DNA of 64,000 bases from Desmodus rotundus (Eukaryota > Chordata > Mammalia > Chiroptera > Phyllostomidae), in assembly GCF_022682495.2 (NCBI RefSeq), contig NC_071391.1, positions 16,033,680 through 16,097,679 on the forward strand. Reading direction: 5' to 3'. Positions 1-11,144 of the stretch are shown piece after piece. The notes below the pieces were generated by a model. That model had not been told where the DNA came from, ran no database searches, and saw only the letters and a program-made list of their open reading frames with translations. Numbering within the stretch: position 1 is the first letter of the stretch; the number at the start of each line of letters is the position of its first letter. Position numbers and translations under genes: made by a program.

Positions 1-889
1 CCAGAGTATAAAAGAACCATATGTAAGGAAGCCAAAGAAAGTCTGCTTACTTTGCAACTTTGTCCATTTCTCAACAGGCAGCTATTTAGTACATGACTTT
101 ACGTATTTTTCAGTGAGGATTTTTGGAAAAAAATTGGGGGAGGGAAATGAAAGTGGGAGCGTGATATTCCAAAATACCTAACTAATCTGATTACCGGACA
201 TTTGGAGAACTGTAAGAGGGATCAAAGAATAAGACAAGTAAAGGTTTACATTAGAGATATATTTAAAGTATAATATTAGTTTTAGATTAAAAAGATACTA
301 GATGACCAGGGCTCTATCATATTTGAATAGTATGGGTTTGGCCAACATTCAAGGATGAGGAAATACTTCTCATTTCCTTGAAGCTTTTAGTTCAACAAAG
401 ACACAGCAGCTACAAGAGGATAAAGTGATCAGCAGAAGGAAGGAAGGGGGCTGACTGACAGCTGTGTTTCTCTTTTTAAATGGCAGGGAATGGCATGGAT
501 CTCCGCCAGGTAAGTGTTGGCAGCACATGATTTACAGTGTGACATATTTTTAATGAGTTATCTTCAAGTTCTTAAGTTTTAGGACAAGATAATTATCCTT
601 GGCAAATGTCAATAAGCTCGAATTTCTCTCCTTTCAAACACCCCTCCTGTTTAGAAGAGTATAAATACCACATCATCCACTCAGCCAATAAAGGTTTGTT
701 AAGACTATGAACCAGGCCCATTATGAGTCAGTATTTGGGACCCATGTACTCCTATTTTATATACATTGTGAAAAGGAATGGTAATATGCCTCCAAAATCT
801 TTAGCATTTAGAAGAGCTGGCTGTATGTTCACGAGCAAAAGAGTGACGGAAAGTAGAAGAGGTGATGGAAGATGATTTGGCTTTGGGTG

Positions 890-990
890 GTGTATCAATA
901 TACAGACCATGTATCATAGAAATGTACACTTAAAACCTATATAATCTTATTAACCAATGTCGCCCCAATAAATTAAATTAAAGAAAAGAG
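890..990 (+). mobile_element. LINE-like 3' end
   Basis: AATGTACACTTAAAACCTAT, TTATTAACCAATGTCGCCCC and AATAAATTAAATTAAA form a 3'-terminal motif with A-rich tail that I recall as a common laurasiatherian repeat end. Confidence 0.5.
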
Positions 991-2164
991 ACCATAATGC
1001 ATACATGAGATCTCAAAGCACTTAATGGCTTTTTCACAGGAGATAACCCTACTAACTTCCATTAATGTTCAGCACAATAAAAAACACTTGTTATGACCAG
1101 AATCATTAAGAACATGTAGAATTATTTTCAATTGCTTCTACTTAGGCAGGAGAGGTGGCATGACATATACTTCAGAGCAAAATTTAAACTGCAGGGTAAA
1201 ACTGACCAAGTATTTGGAACTTCGCTCTATGGAATTCTATTATCCAAAATGATTCATTATCTAAGAGTTCCAGATAAATAAAGTTTCCCTGTTACTGTAG
1301 CAATTTATTTTAATAGAAAAATGACAAACCATGTAAGGCAATTCAATTTTGTAAGTGCCTATGTCCAATTATATGTAACAGCAGTAAATATCTCACTCAT
1401 ATCAAGTTTATTTTCACGTGTTTCATTTGCTGCCGTCTCTAACCGAGGCAGTGTTCATATGCACGTCTCAGATCTCTTTCTGTAAACTCGGTCATACCAG
1501 ATGGAAATATCACCACAAGAGGGTAGTTACTTCATTGCCAAATTCAATCAAAGGTGAACATTTTAAATTTAAAATAACCAATCTAAGGATATAAACATAT
1601 TTGAATCCTACAAAAGCAAGTTTTAGTCAATCACTTTCCATTGGTCCTTGAAGACAGAAAATTGAACATTTCCACTGTAACATTAATCCCATTCCTCATC
1701 CATAATTTATTCTTCACATATGGTGACCATTTCTACATACAATTTTTTAAAGATGTCATTCAAATGAGTACACGCAATCAAATGAGTACCTGAAAGCAAC
1801 ACTGATGGGGACCCACTCTTTTCCCAACAGCAGTTTGACACTGATGAGGGAAATCTTACACTGTGCCACAGTCATTTAAAAAAATTTCCCTTTAAGTTAG
1901 AAACTGGAATATTTGAAATCTTTTATTCAGAATTTTATATTGCTTAAATATTGAGACAATATGATGGAACACATAAATAAAAATCTTCAAAGCAACCAAG
2001 ATTTCACCTCTACCTTAAATGATCCCACTCAGTAGGTAGGCACAGTTTTTGCTATCCTGTCTTGTGGCAAAAAGGTTTAACTTAAAAAAACCTTTTTTCC
2101 TGATTGTAAGCTAAATATAGCTTACTGATAAACAGACACATTATAGAGCATATAAAGAAACTGA

Positions 2165-2320
2165 GCCCTGGCTGTTGTGTCTCAGTAGATTGAGTGCTGG
2201 CCTGTGAACCAGCGGGGCACCAGTGGGGGGCACATGGGAGGCAGCCACAGGTTGATGTTTCTCTCCCTTTTTCTCCCTCCCTTCCCGTCTCTAAAAATAA
2301 ATAAATATTTTTTAAAAAAA
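2165..2320 (+). mobile_element. Ves SINE
   Basis: Starts CCCTGGCTGTTGTGTCTCAG, has the tRNA-like head, and ends in a CTCTAAAAATAAATAAAT tail. About 40 bases around the B box are deleted. Confidence 0.85.
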
Positions 2321-2469
2321 GGAACCTGAAATTACTTGAAATTTCATTTTCAGAGATATCTGCTGCTATATACATATACACACACATATACACATACACA
2401 CAAAATATCAGAATAACTCTTTGCATATATACACATATAAATAGCTGTCTAGATAAGTATTTTTACAAA

Positions 2470-2800
2470 AATTGAATAATATATGTACTATATTGTATCC
2501 TTCTCTTCTCCACTATTCTCTAAATTTTATCAGATTTTCTTTCCCAGTAAATATAGATCTACTTTATCATATTTAGTGGTTAATAGTGTATTTATTTACC
2601 CGACTCCTCCTTTACCTAAAAATTGGGTTTTTAGTTATTCTCTCTCTTTAACAATATTGTGGTTAATATCCTTACACTTAAATTTTTGGATACGTGTGCA
2701 ATTATTTCCTTCCCAGAAAGAGAATTGTAGGTTAATATCCCGCACTGTAAAATTTGTATTTTTTGTTAGCTTTTCTCTGGAATAGTTGAATCAGCTTAAA
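2470..2800 (+). repeat. Old LINE-like segment
   Basis: AGATCTACTTTATCATATTT, TATTGTGGTTAATATCCTT and AGAAAGAGAATTGTAGG resemble a widely dispersed L1M-type 3' segment also flanking HAL1-like copy B. Family assignment tentative. Confidence 0.4.
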
Positions 2801-2989
2801 CTCCTAACAACAGTCACTGAGTTTCCACACACTTTCAGGAACACAGAAGTAAGGGGAAATACATTGCTAATCTTTGTTGGCCTTATGTATTTCTTCTTTT
2901 GTGCACCCGTAAAAAAGCCTTTCTCACTGCCTCCCTTTAAATCCATCTGACATTTTACATATCATATTTCATGAATGGTGGCTTCTAGT

Positions 2990-3350
2990 TGGTGGACTCC
3001 GGGTGACTGAAAAAGTGAAAGCTCAGTCTCTCCAACCCGCCTGGTCCCTGCCTGCCTGGTTCCTGCCGGGCTGAGGCTGACAGCCCTCCAGTTTCAGACC
3101 AGTCTAATCATTACAGGAATTCTGCCTGGGGCCTGAGTTTTACAGAAACAGCCCCTCCCATCTCCCTCCCCTTGACATAAGAGAAGCCTGAACCCTGTGC
3201 TTTCTTACAATGGATCTGAGGGACTATTGAGGCTCCCACAGTCTTGGTTGGTGCCTTCTTAGTCAATAAACCTTCCTTTACTCCAAACTCTGACGTTTTG
3301 AATTTTGAGGCATTGAGCACAGGGACTTTGGAGGGCAACAATTATTCTCT
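2990..3350 (+). mobile_element. ERV LTR-like segment
   Basis: GC-rich block with a CAATAAACC poly(A) signal near 3264 followed by TTCCTTTACTCCAAACTCTG. This layout is seen in class I ERV LTR 3' ends. Boundaries and target duplication not found. Confidence 0.45.
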
Positions 3351-4449
3351 TGTTGTGTTTTCTGACTTTTTCTACAGGGGTCATGCTGTCAAAGGGAATC
3401 CTTAGAGCGCTATGCAACATGTATTTTTTATTGGAAAAACTGTAATGACAAGTGTAAGCTCAGGTCTGAGGAACGATTTTGTAGCTCTTCCTTATATATT
3501 CGTAGGGAAAAAGTTTCTCTCTCAGATGCGGGGCTAGGCAACATACCTGAAAAAGGCAGCATCTACTGTATGTTCTTGTTCCTTACCTCCCTCCCCTCAG
3601 ATTTTTACCTTGATCTCACATCTAGTGCTTTGCCATTTAGAAATGATCGTCCAAGGAACCCTCACCTCTGTAACCTCCATTAGGCCAATACAGTGGCCAG
3701 GAAGATGGGTTTTAGGGGGAGGGGATAAGAAAGGCAGAAGAATCTGTTGCCCACTTTGCATGCAACTCTCCCTTCAGGATTCCAGCCTAACCATCATGGA
3801 CTTGGACCTTCTTCCAGGTCTGGAGAAGTGCAAGTTCACAAAATACCAGTCCAGCCTCAGCTCTTGAGAGGGAAGTACACAGCCTCCTGCCTGTAACTAT
3901 CCAAACCTTAACATTAATATAAACAGATCTTTTACTAGAATTTAATGGTATAAGATCAACGAAACACTATTATCATGAACTGTTGGGATTTGGAAATATT
4001 TTTGTTAAAGATTAACTTTTTTTTTGCTCTTAGGGTACTTAAACAGTATTTAAATGAGAAATCAAAAGCCAGTCTCAATTATGTAGGACACCAAATCATC
4101 AAAACTAAAAATAAACTTTAAATAAACGAAAGTACTGAATCTTGACCATCACATTAATTTTTATGGCCTTATATCTCTATTTCTGCAAGTCTTACCCTCA
4201 AGTAGATTTTATCTTCTATTTTCATAGCTCATGGAAGACACGGTTATATGTGCTTAAAGTCACATAAAATCATCTAGGTATTTGAAGTATATTATATAGC
4301 TATACTCTGGATTTGGATATGTAGCGTTCCAGCCAATTTTGCAAGAATACTCACGTCAAATGACCACAATTTTCCTAACTGATAATCAAGTTATTTTTTT
4401 CATTTTCAATATGAACAATTTCTAATAAAAGTGCTATTAGACACTACAT

Positions 4450-4652
4450 TTTTCCCCCTCACCTGAGGCCATTTTTTCATTGCTTTCAGAGTGAGAGGAA
4501 GGGGAAGGGAGAGGGGAAGGGAACATCAAGTGGGTACATGCCCAGACCAGGGATCAAACCTGCAATCTAGGTATGTGCCCTGACTGGGAATCACGTCTGC
4601 AACCTCTCAGGATCTGGGACTACGCTCCAACCAACTAAGCCACATCAGCCAA
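4450..4652 (-). mobile_element. Ves SINE (diverged)
   Basis: Reverse orientation. CCTCACCTGAGG and an AGAG-rich tail region are followed by a recognisable GTGCCCTGACTGGGAATC B-box block and an AAGCCACATCAGCC head. Confidence 0.75.
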
Positions 4653-4954
4653 ACTAGATTATACTTTGCAATTTATGTAACCAAGAACCATTATACAAAT
4701 AACATAATCAAGTAAACAATTTACAAGGAAATTTACAATTTTACAAGGAAAGAGAATGCAACACTGAATAAGACACAAGAGCCATGGATATATATCATTT
4801 GAATAGTTATGATATTCTTGTACACATATACAGAAACAATGTAGCTAAACAGTGGTAGTTGTTTTGTATGTCACTCAGAGGTGATTCTCATTCCAGCAGC
4901 AAATATTTACTAAACACAGAATAATGATCTAATAAATATGTCCATGTCCTAGTC

Positions 4955-5495
4955 ACCAGAATTTCTGAATATGTTAGGTTACATGGCAAAAGGGGATTTA
5001 GACAACTGATAGCGTTAAGGCAGCTGTTCAGATTATGTTAATTAAGACAGAATACAACCTGGATTATCAGGTGAGCCCAATCGAATCACAAGGGTCCTTA
5101 AAAGTGGAATAGCTATGTCAATTTAAATCTTAAAAATAAAAAAAATATTTAAAAAGTAAGTGAAAGCAGTCAGCTCCATAACAACGACAAAAGTAGAATA
5201 GGGAAGTCAGGGAGAGAGAGATGTGCTTAGGGAAAAATGGTCAAAGAGATGCCATGTTGCTGGCTTTGAAGATGTAACAGAAAGAGCCAGGAGGCAAGGA
5301 ATGTGGGCGGCACCCAGAAGAGGCAAGGAAAAGTACTCTCCCCGGAACCTCCAGAACGACACACAACGCTGCCGTCCCCCTGATTTTTGCCCGGTGAGGT
5401 CCAAGTTGGAGTTCCAACCCACTGAACTGAAGGTAACACATTTGTGTTGTTTGGAGGCACTCAGTGAGTGACTTTTAACAGCAGCATTAAAAACC
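4955..5495 (+). mobile_element. MaLR/MLT1-type LTR
   Basis: TTACATGGCAAAAGGGGATT, ATCAGGTGAGCCCAATC, CTGGCTTTGAAGATG, AGGCAAGGAAAAGTACTCTC and a late TTTGTGTTGTTTGGAGGCAC follow the order of MLT1/MST-family LTRs. It contains an A-rich insertion around 5130-5160. It lies just before the MST-like LTR in the same orientation. Confidence 0.75.
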
Positions 5496-5587
5496 AGGAT
5501 AAGCACCCACTAAGTACCAGAAATAATATTGGACATAATGGTGATTAGTAAAATAGGTGACAGCTTTAAAGTTCTTATTCAGATGGC

Positions 5588-5946
5588 TGCCATGGACTGA
5601 GCTGTGTCGTCCTGAAACGCGAATGTTGAAGCACTCACCAACAGTATGAGGGTGATCGGAGAAAGAGCCTTCGGGAGGTAATTCAGTTTGGATGAGGTCA
5701 CGAGGTTGGGGCGCTCATGATGGGGTTAGTGACCATATAAAAGGAGATACCAGAGAGCTTACTTTCTTGTTCTCTCTGCCATGTGATAGCAAGAATACAG
5801 CTGTCTGCAAGCCAGAAAGAGCCCCACTGGAATCTGACCACGCTGATCTTGGACTTCCAGCCTTCAAAACTGTGAGAAAATAAACTTCTGTTGCTTAAGC
5901 CACCCAGTTGATGGTGTTTTGTTATAACAGCCCAAGCTGAGGCAGA
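5588..5946 (+). mobile_element. MaLR LTR, MST-like
   Basis: Begins TGCCATGGACTGAGCTGTG. Contains ATATAAAAGGAGATACCAGA and the CTGTGAGAAAATAAACTTCT poly(A) region, and ends near GCCCAAGCTGAGGCAGA, in the order of a mammalian MST/MaLR LTR. About 359 bp. Confidence 0.85.
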
Positions 5947-6274
5947 CTTGTTAATCAAATACTGGAAAAGGGACACTGAAATCAGTGTCAAGTGTTGACT
6001 CTTAGTAACTTTATCCCTACTCAGGTGATGGCAAACTCAACAGCTAAGCAATTACTTGTTATTCATGCTAGAAATTGCTGCTCTTGAATACAGTTTAACT
6101 TGATTTTTCATCAGATAAAATAGTAGTATCAGCTGTGGGAGGGAAAACCCATCTTTTCTATTTTCTTTTACTGTAATCCTAACAAGTATGAAATGAGCAT
6201 TAATGACAAAGGTTTAATGTTTTTATGACGGTAACAAATCCAAACTGAAGGCCACAACACTTTAGTGAAGGGCA

Positions 6275-7680
6275 ATGGATGGAATAAGTGGTCTTTCACG
6301 AGAACTGGATTATGAACAAAGGTTCTACATATTCCAAACACTGCTAGGTATTTTCAAACACTCCTGTGCGGTCCTTCAGGAAGACGATTTGACAGTATCT
6401 CAGAAAATGAAACACAATGCACTGTTAGAAGCAGGAAGCAAGGAGACCAGTTTGGAGGCTACTGCTGTCTCAGGAGGGAGATGAAGAGAGTCTGGACTAG
6501 GTTTGCAGAAGGAGAGGCAGGAAAACATGGCTTCATTCAGGACACATTTTGGATATCAAGTTGATAGATTATTGATAAAAAAAAGTTAAGGAAAATACTG
6601 AGATTTTGGAGCTGAGCAATTTAGCTACAGGTATGCTGGGGTGCAAAATCAAGAGTTCAGTTTAGGACATAAGGTATTTGGGGTTTTGTTTTCTTTTTAA
6701 AAAGAACCTAATTTTTATTTACTTAAAAAGATTTTGTTTATTTTTAGCGAGATGGGAAGGGAAGGAGAAAGAGAGGGAGAGAAACATCAATATGCAAGAG
6801 ACACATTGATTGGTTGCCTCTCACATGCCCACAGCCAGGGACCTGGCCCACAATCCAGTTGTGAGCCCTGACTGGGAACTGAACCTGCAACCTTTCAGTT
6901 TACAGGCAGGTGCTCAGTCCACTGCACCACACCAGCCAGGCAGGACATAATGTATTTGTGATGTCTATTAGACAGCTAAGTGGAGGTGCTGAACAGGCAA
7001 CTGGATAAATGAGTCGGATTTCAGGGAGAGACTGCAGGAAGATTTTGGAGTCCTCAGAATAAACAGGGTCCAGCAGAACTAACGCCTGCTGGAGTGTGGC
7101 TGGTATGGTAACAATACAATGCAGTAATTTATAGTTTTAATTAGAACATTTCACCTAAAATGTCATATGGTGTGCTTGAGTGTGATATTGGTGTTACAGA
7201 ATCACATGCTTATGATTTTATAATAAAAGATTTTGTAATAAAAAGGGGGCATTATTTGTGCCGGGCCCTGTAGATGGTATTTTATGCCATGAGACTGCAT
7301 AAAATCATCTGGAGAGCAATGTATAGAGGTAAGAGAAGGGGCACACTAATATTTAAGACTCGTGAAGACAAGAGGAATTCCACAGAACAGAATGATGAGT
7401 CATGGCCAGGGACTTGGAAGGAAAAACCAGCAATGTAAGTCCTGGAAGCCATGTAAGAAAACAGTTCAATAAGGAATGAGGACAAGTGCTGGCTTGCTAA
7501 GAGGTTGAGATGACTCAGAACTGAGCACTGAACTTGGCAGTATGAAAGGCCCAGGTATCTTGACAAGAAACGGGGGGATAGAGACTGAAGTGGGTTTAAG
7601 AGGGACCTATGCAAGGGCAGGGAAGAGAGTGTGTGCACAAATAACTCTTTGGAGGGATCTGGCTTTCAAAGAGCCACTCG
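6275..7680. repeat. Ancient dispersed repeat (L2-type, family unsure) split by a Ves SINE
   Basis: CAGGAAGCAAGGAGACCAG, ATCAAGAGTTCAGTTTAGGA, GATGTCTATTAGACAGCTAA and ACAAATAACTCTTTGGAGG follow the order of a common old mammalian repeat. The Ves at 6681-6941 interrupts it and duplicates AGGACATAA.GTATTTG. Confidence 0.5.
6681..6941 (-). mobile_element. Ves SINE with target-site duplication
   Basis: Head CACACCAGCCAGG at the right end and AAAGATTTTGTTTATT at the left. Flanked by near-identical 17-mers (AGGACATAAGGTATTTG at 6664-6680, AGGACATAATGTATTTG at 6942-6958). Inserted into an older repeat. Confidence 0.9.
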
Positions 7681-7920
7681 GCAGAGGAACTCATCACGGA
7701 GCACAGCTGAGGAGCAGGTACTGCTCACACCCTGCTCCCTACACTGGAGTGCAAAGCTGCTCTAGTTTCCGACCTGACGGGCTGGCAAGCCCTCTCACTC
7801 CTCACTGTCAGGCTGCCTTCTGTTCACTTGCACCAGTGCCTCCAGACGGGAACAGCTGCGAGCCCACGGATGATCCTAACCCCCTCAGCAGTGCAGCTGC
7901 CATTTCTCATCTGCCGATTC

Positions 7921-8161
7921 TTTTTTTTTTTTTATATTTATTGACATTAGAGAGAGAGAGAGAGAGAGGAGGGAAAGGAGGAAGGGAGAGGCACAGTGGG
8001 GACGAGAGGAGAGAAGTGGGGAGAGAAAGAGAGATCGACTGGCCCCCTCCCACCCACACCCTGACCAGGGACCGAACCTGTACCCTAGACATGTGCTCTG
8101 GGAATCAAACCCCCAACCTTCTGGTGCACGGGACAACACTCCAACCAACTGGCCGGGGCCC
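7921..8161 (-). mobile_element. Ves SINE
   Basis: T-run at the left, then (GA)n-rich tail sequence, CCTGACCAGGGACCGAACC and ACCAACTGGCCGGGG at the right. The flanking CCRATTCTTTTTTT repeat suggests a target duplication. Confidence 0.9.
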
Positions 8162-8514
8162 TTCCAATTCTTTTTTTCTGCTTTTCTTGTTTGTCTCTAT
8201 TTTCTTGTCTCTTGTTGCTTCTCCCTACTTTTTGATATCTGAGCAGTAAAGGTGACTTTTTGGATATATCAGTGACAAAGTGGATGACTTACACCCCACA
8301 ACCTGATCACTGCAGACAGGCAAGAGCAGCCTCTGAAATTATGGCTCTCCTCACCTGTGCACAGCACCTGTTCTGAGGGCCTAAGGGCTGATTCCTGGAG
8401 GTCTGAGGCTTCCTTTCGGCAGGGCTCCATGACTATCGCATTAATGAGTATAGTAAGGACTTCATCCAGACAGTGGTAAATTCCTGAAAGGCAGGCACCT
8501 CTCCTCTTATGTCC

Positions 8515-9010
8515 TTACATCATCCATTCAACGGACGCTACTGTAGCCTCTGTGCTTACGCAGTGTTAGAGATGACAGAGTTGCGGAGAAGATGGATACA
8601 GCCATTCCCTTCGGGGAGCAGGGAGTAGTCTAGCAGGGCTTTTACATAAGTAAACGGACACAGCTCGGTATGGTAAAAGCTTTCATAAGGGAATGAATAT
8701 AGGATACTCTGAAAGCATATAGAAAGAAGAGCTTGTTCAAATCTGGGCATTACAGAAGCTTCCCTGCGAAAATAATGTTTAAGTTGTGAAAGAATATAAG
8801 TTAGCCAACTTGGGACATCTTGGGGGAAGAATACGTGCAAAGGCCCAGAAGCAAATAGGAACAGAGCGTATTTGGGGACAGTGACAAAAGTTAAGGATGG
8901 CTGAGTGTGAATGTGTGTATACTCTTCAGTGAGGGTGGGGCAGAGAGGACGAGCAGAGAGAAAGCTTGACAGAAGGGAGGGTCAGAGCATGAGACATGTT
9001 AACGATTTTG
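8515..9010 (-). repeat. L2 fragment, reverse
   Basis: ATTCAACGGACGC, GAGCAGGGAGTAGTCTAGC, GTGCAAAGGCCCAGAAGC and GAGCATGAGACATGTTAACG are reverse L2 landmarks. Confidence 0.55.
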
Positions 9011-9614
9011 GACCATGTCCCGGGGTATGTACCCCCCTATTAAAGGTAGTTTTCCTCAGTGAATGAGAATGGGTACAGGTGGAAGGACTTCACTTTAGTA
9101 CATTAAATATTCCCACAATGTTAGCCATTTATTTTTACAATGCCATGCCTTACTTTTATAATTCAAATTTTCATTACTGAATTATAGTAATAGTGGCTAT
9201 GGGAAGAAGTGAGATACAAATAGAAAAGTAAAATTGAAAGACGGTAAGGAAGAGGGGAGAGGAAGAAATTAAAGAAGACAACTAAATTTCTAATGTGGCA
9301 AATGGGTGGATGGTGAATGGCGGCATCTTTCATTAAATTTGGGAAAACAGAGCATGACACAGGCATAGGAGTAAAACGAGTTGAGATTTGGTCACACGAA
9401 GCTTCAAGTACCTAGAGGACATTCATATGGAATTGAAAGCTAGTATAAAGAGGTCGTGAATCTATTATAACTCTGGAAAAAATGTGAGCTGTTGAAAGAA
9501 ATGTGGACATGCTCCGCATGTACATGGTAACTTAAATCCTGAGACAGGATGAGACCGCCCAGGTACAGGTAAAGAGTGAAAAGAGAAGGCTCGAACAGAA
9601 GCTGGAGGACAAGC

Positions 9615-9803
9615 AATATCGAAAACGAACTGCTCAGAATGATCTGTGGCCCATCTGCATCACAATCTCCTGAGGAGTTTGAGAACCATGTAGACTGTTG
9701 GATCCACCACCAGCCTCCTGAATTAGACACTACGCATGGCCTGGGAATATGTATTTTAGGCAAGAACCCCTTTTATTTTTGTGTAAAGTTTGAGAACCAC
9801 TGA
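9615..9803. mobile_element. MER5-like hAT MITE
   Basis: CATCACAATCTCCTGAGGAG and the right terminus AGTTTGAGAACCACTG match MER5. The 75- and 107-codon open frames across it are incidental. Confidence 0.75.
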
Positions 9804-9837
9804 TCTCGAAAATAAGTGGAGTAAGAAGAGCCGAGGC

Positions 9838-9852
9838 GGGGGGGGGGGGGGG
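9838..9852. repeat. 15-base G homopolymer
   Basis: G run followed by CGGAGGGAGGAG, in TTC17 intron 1. Confidence 0.95.
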
Positions 9853-10941
9853 CGGAGGGAGGAGAATTAGGAAGAAGCTGGGCTTTGCTCACTGCTAAAG
9901 AAAAAAGAGAATTCTGTGTCACAGTAGTCAATGGAAAAAAACTGGAGAAAAGTAAGCAGTCAATAAACACGCGTTCGATAATCGGGAAAAGTATTTAAAG
10001 TTATAATTTATCTCTGTATATTTCCCAGTTTCTAGTAACTACTCTACAGTATAAATAACGTTAATACCTGGGTAATTTACAGGAAAAATAATAGTGGAAG
10101 TATCTAAAAATAATGGATTATATAAGAATCACTTTGATGCCCAAATCTAGCACAAATTACAAGGTTCAGCAGGTGACTAGCAAGTTAGTGAGTAACCACC
10201 ATGACCTCTCAGGTCCAAGTGAATCCTGAAGTGTATAAACAAGGAAACAGCACTCCATCCCAAAAAGATGGGTTCGGTTTTGAAAAGCTCGGAAATAAAG
10301 CTGTCAGCCTCATGGGACTGTATGGATGCTCTCTCCCAGATTAACCAAATTACTTACCATCTGATCAAAATTAAGCCACTCCTTCATTTATAAGCTATTA
10401 AAAACCAACAGATAAAGATTTAGCCTGTTTGTCCAACTAAATCTGATAGCTCTGCTTTAGACCATAGCTAATGAAGTAGCTGCTTATCAAACACCTGTTC
10501 TTTGCCAAGGTTGCTTTCGCTTCGGGGCCATCGGTTTTGTCAGAAACCCCATTTCTTCTGAGCAGTTAAAAGGATCTGTACTTGAATACATTTGCTTGGT
10601 AGGAGGTAAACTGATTAACCCCCAAACTAATTCACACCTGTTTGGGACACTCCCCCACCCACCAATCCCCAATTTGAAGTCACCACAAAACAAGACGCAG
10701 AGGTAAAGCAAACCGGAAAGAGAAGATATTTACTTCATTATTTCCAGTTTTGATTTTATTTTTCTTTCTATTCCTTCATTTGTAGGTGTTAAGGGTCGGG
10801 GGAGTAACATTTCAACTTACTGATTACAAAGTGCTCACTTTCATGCTACTGCGGATAAATACATTTTTACTGATTGTTATGACTGAATACCATTCATTAG
10901 TTGTGTGACTTTCTTGCCTATGAGTTATACAATATATTCTT

Positions 10942-11144
10942 GTTTTCAAAGATTTTATTTGTTTATTCTTAGAGAGAGGGAGGGAAAAGGGAGAAAGAGG
11001 GAGACACGATTGATTAGTTGCCTCTTTCACGCCCTCAACAGGGGACTTGGCCTGCCACCAGGCATGTGCCCTGACTGGGGATCGAACCATCACCTTTTGA
11101 TCTGCAGGCTGGAGTTCAGTCCAATGAGCTACACCAGCCAGGGC
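10942..11144 (-). mobile_element. Ves SINE with perfect 16-bp target duplication
   Basis: AAAGATTTTATTTGTTTATT at the left and CACCAGCCAGGGC at the right. Flanked by identical TATACAATATATTCTT at 10926-10941 and 11145-11160, so it is a comparatively young insertion. Confidence 0.95.

Noticed and set aside
6275..6484. 69-codon plus-strand open frame considered as an exon
   Set aside because: Lies at the edge of an ancient dispersed repeat with no conserved protein features.
7542..8249. 235-codon plus-strand open frame
   Set aside because: Runs through an old repeat and then straight across a Ves SINE, including its (GA)n tract; not a gene.
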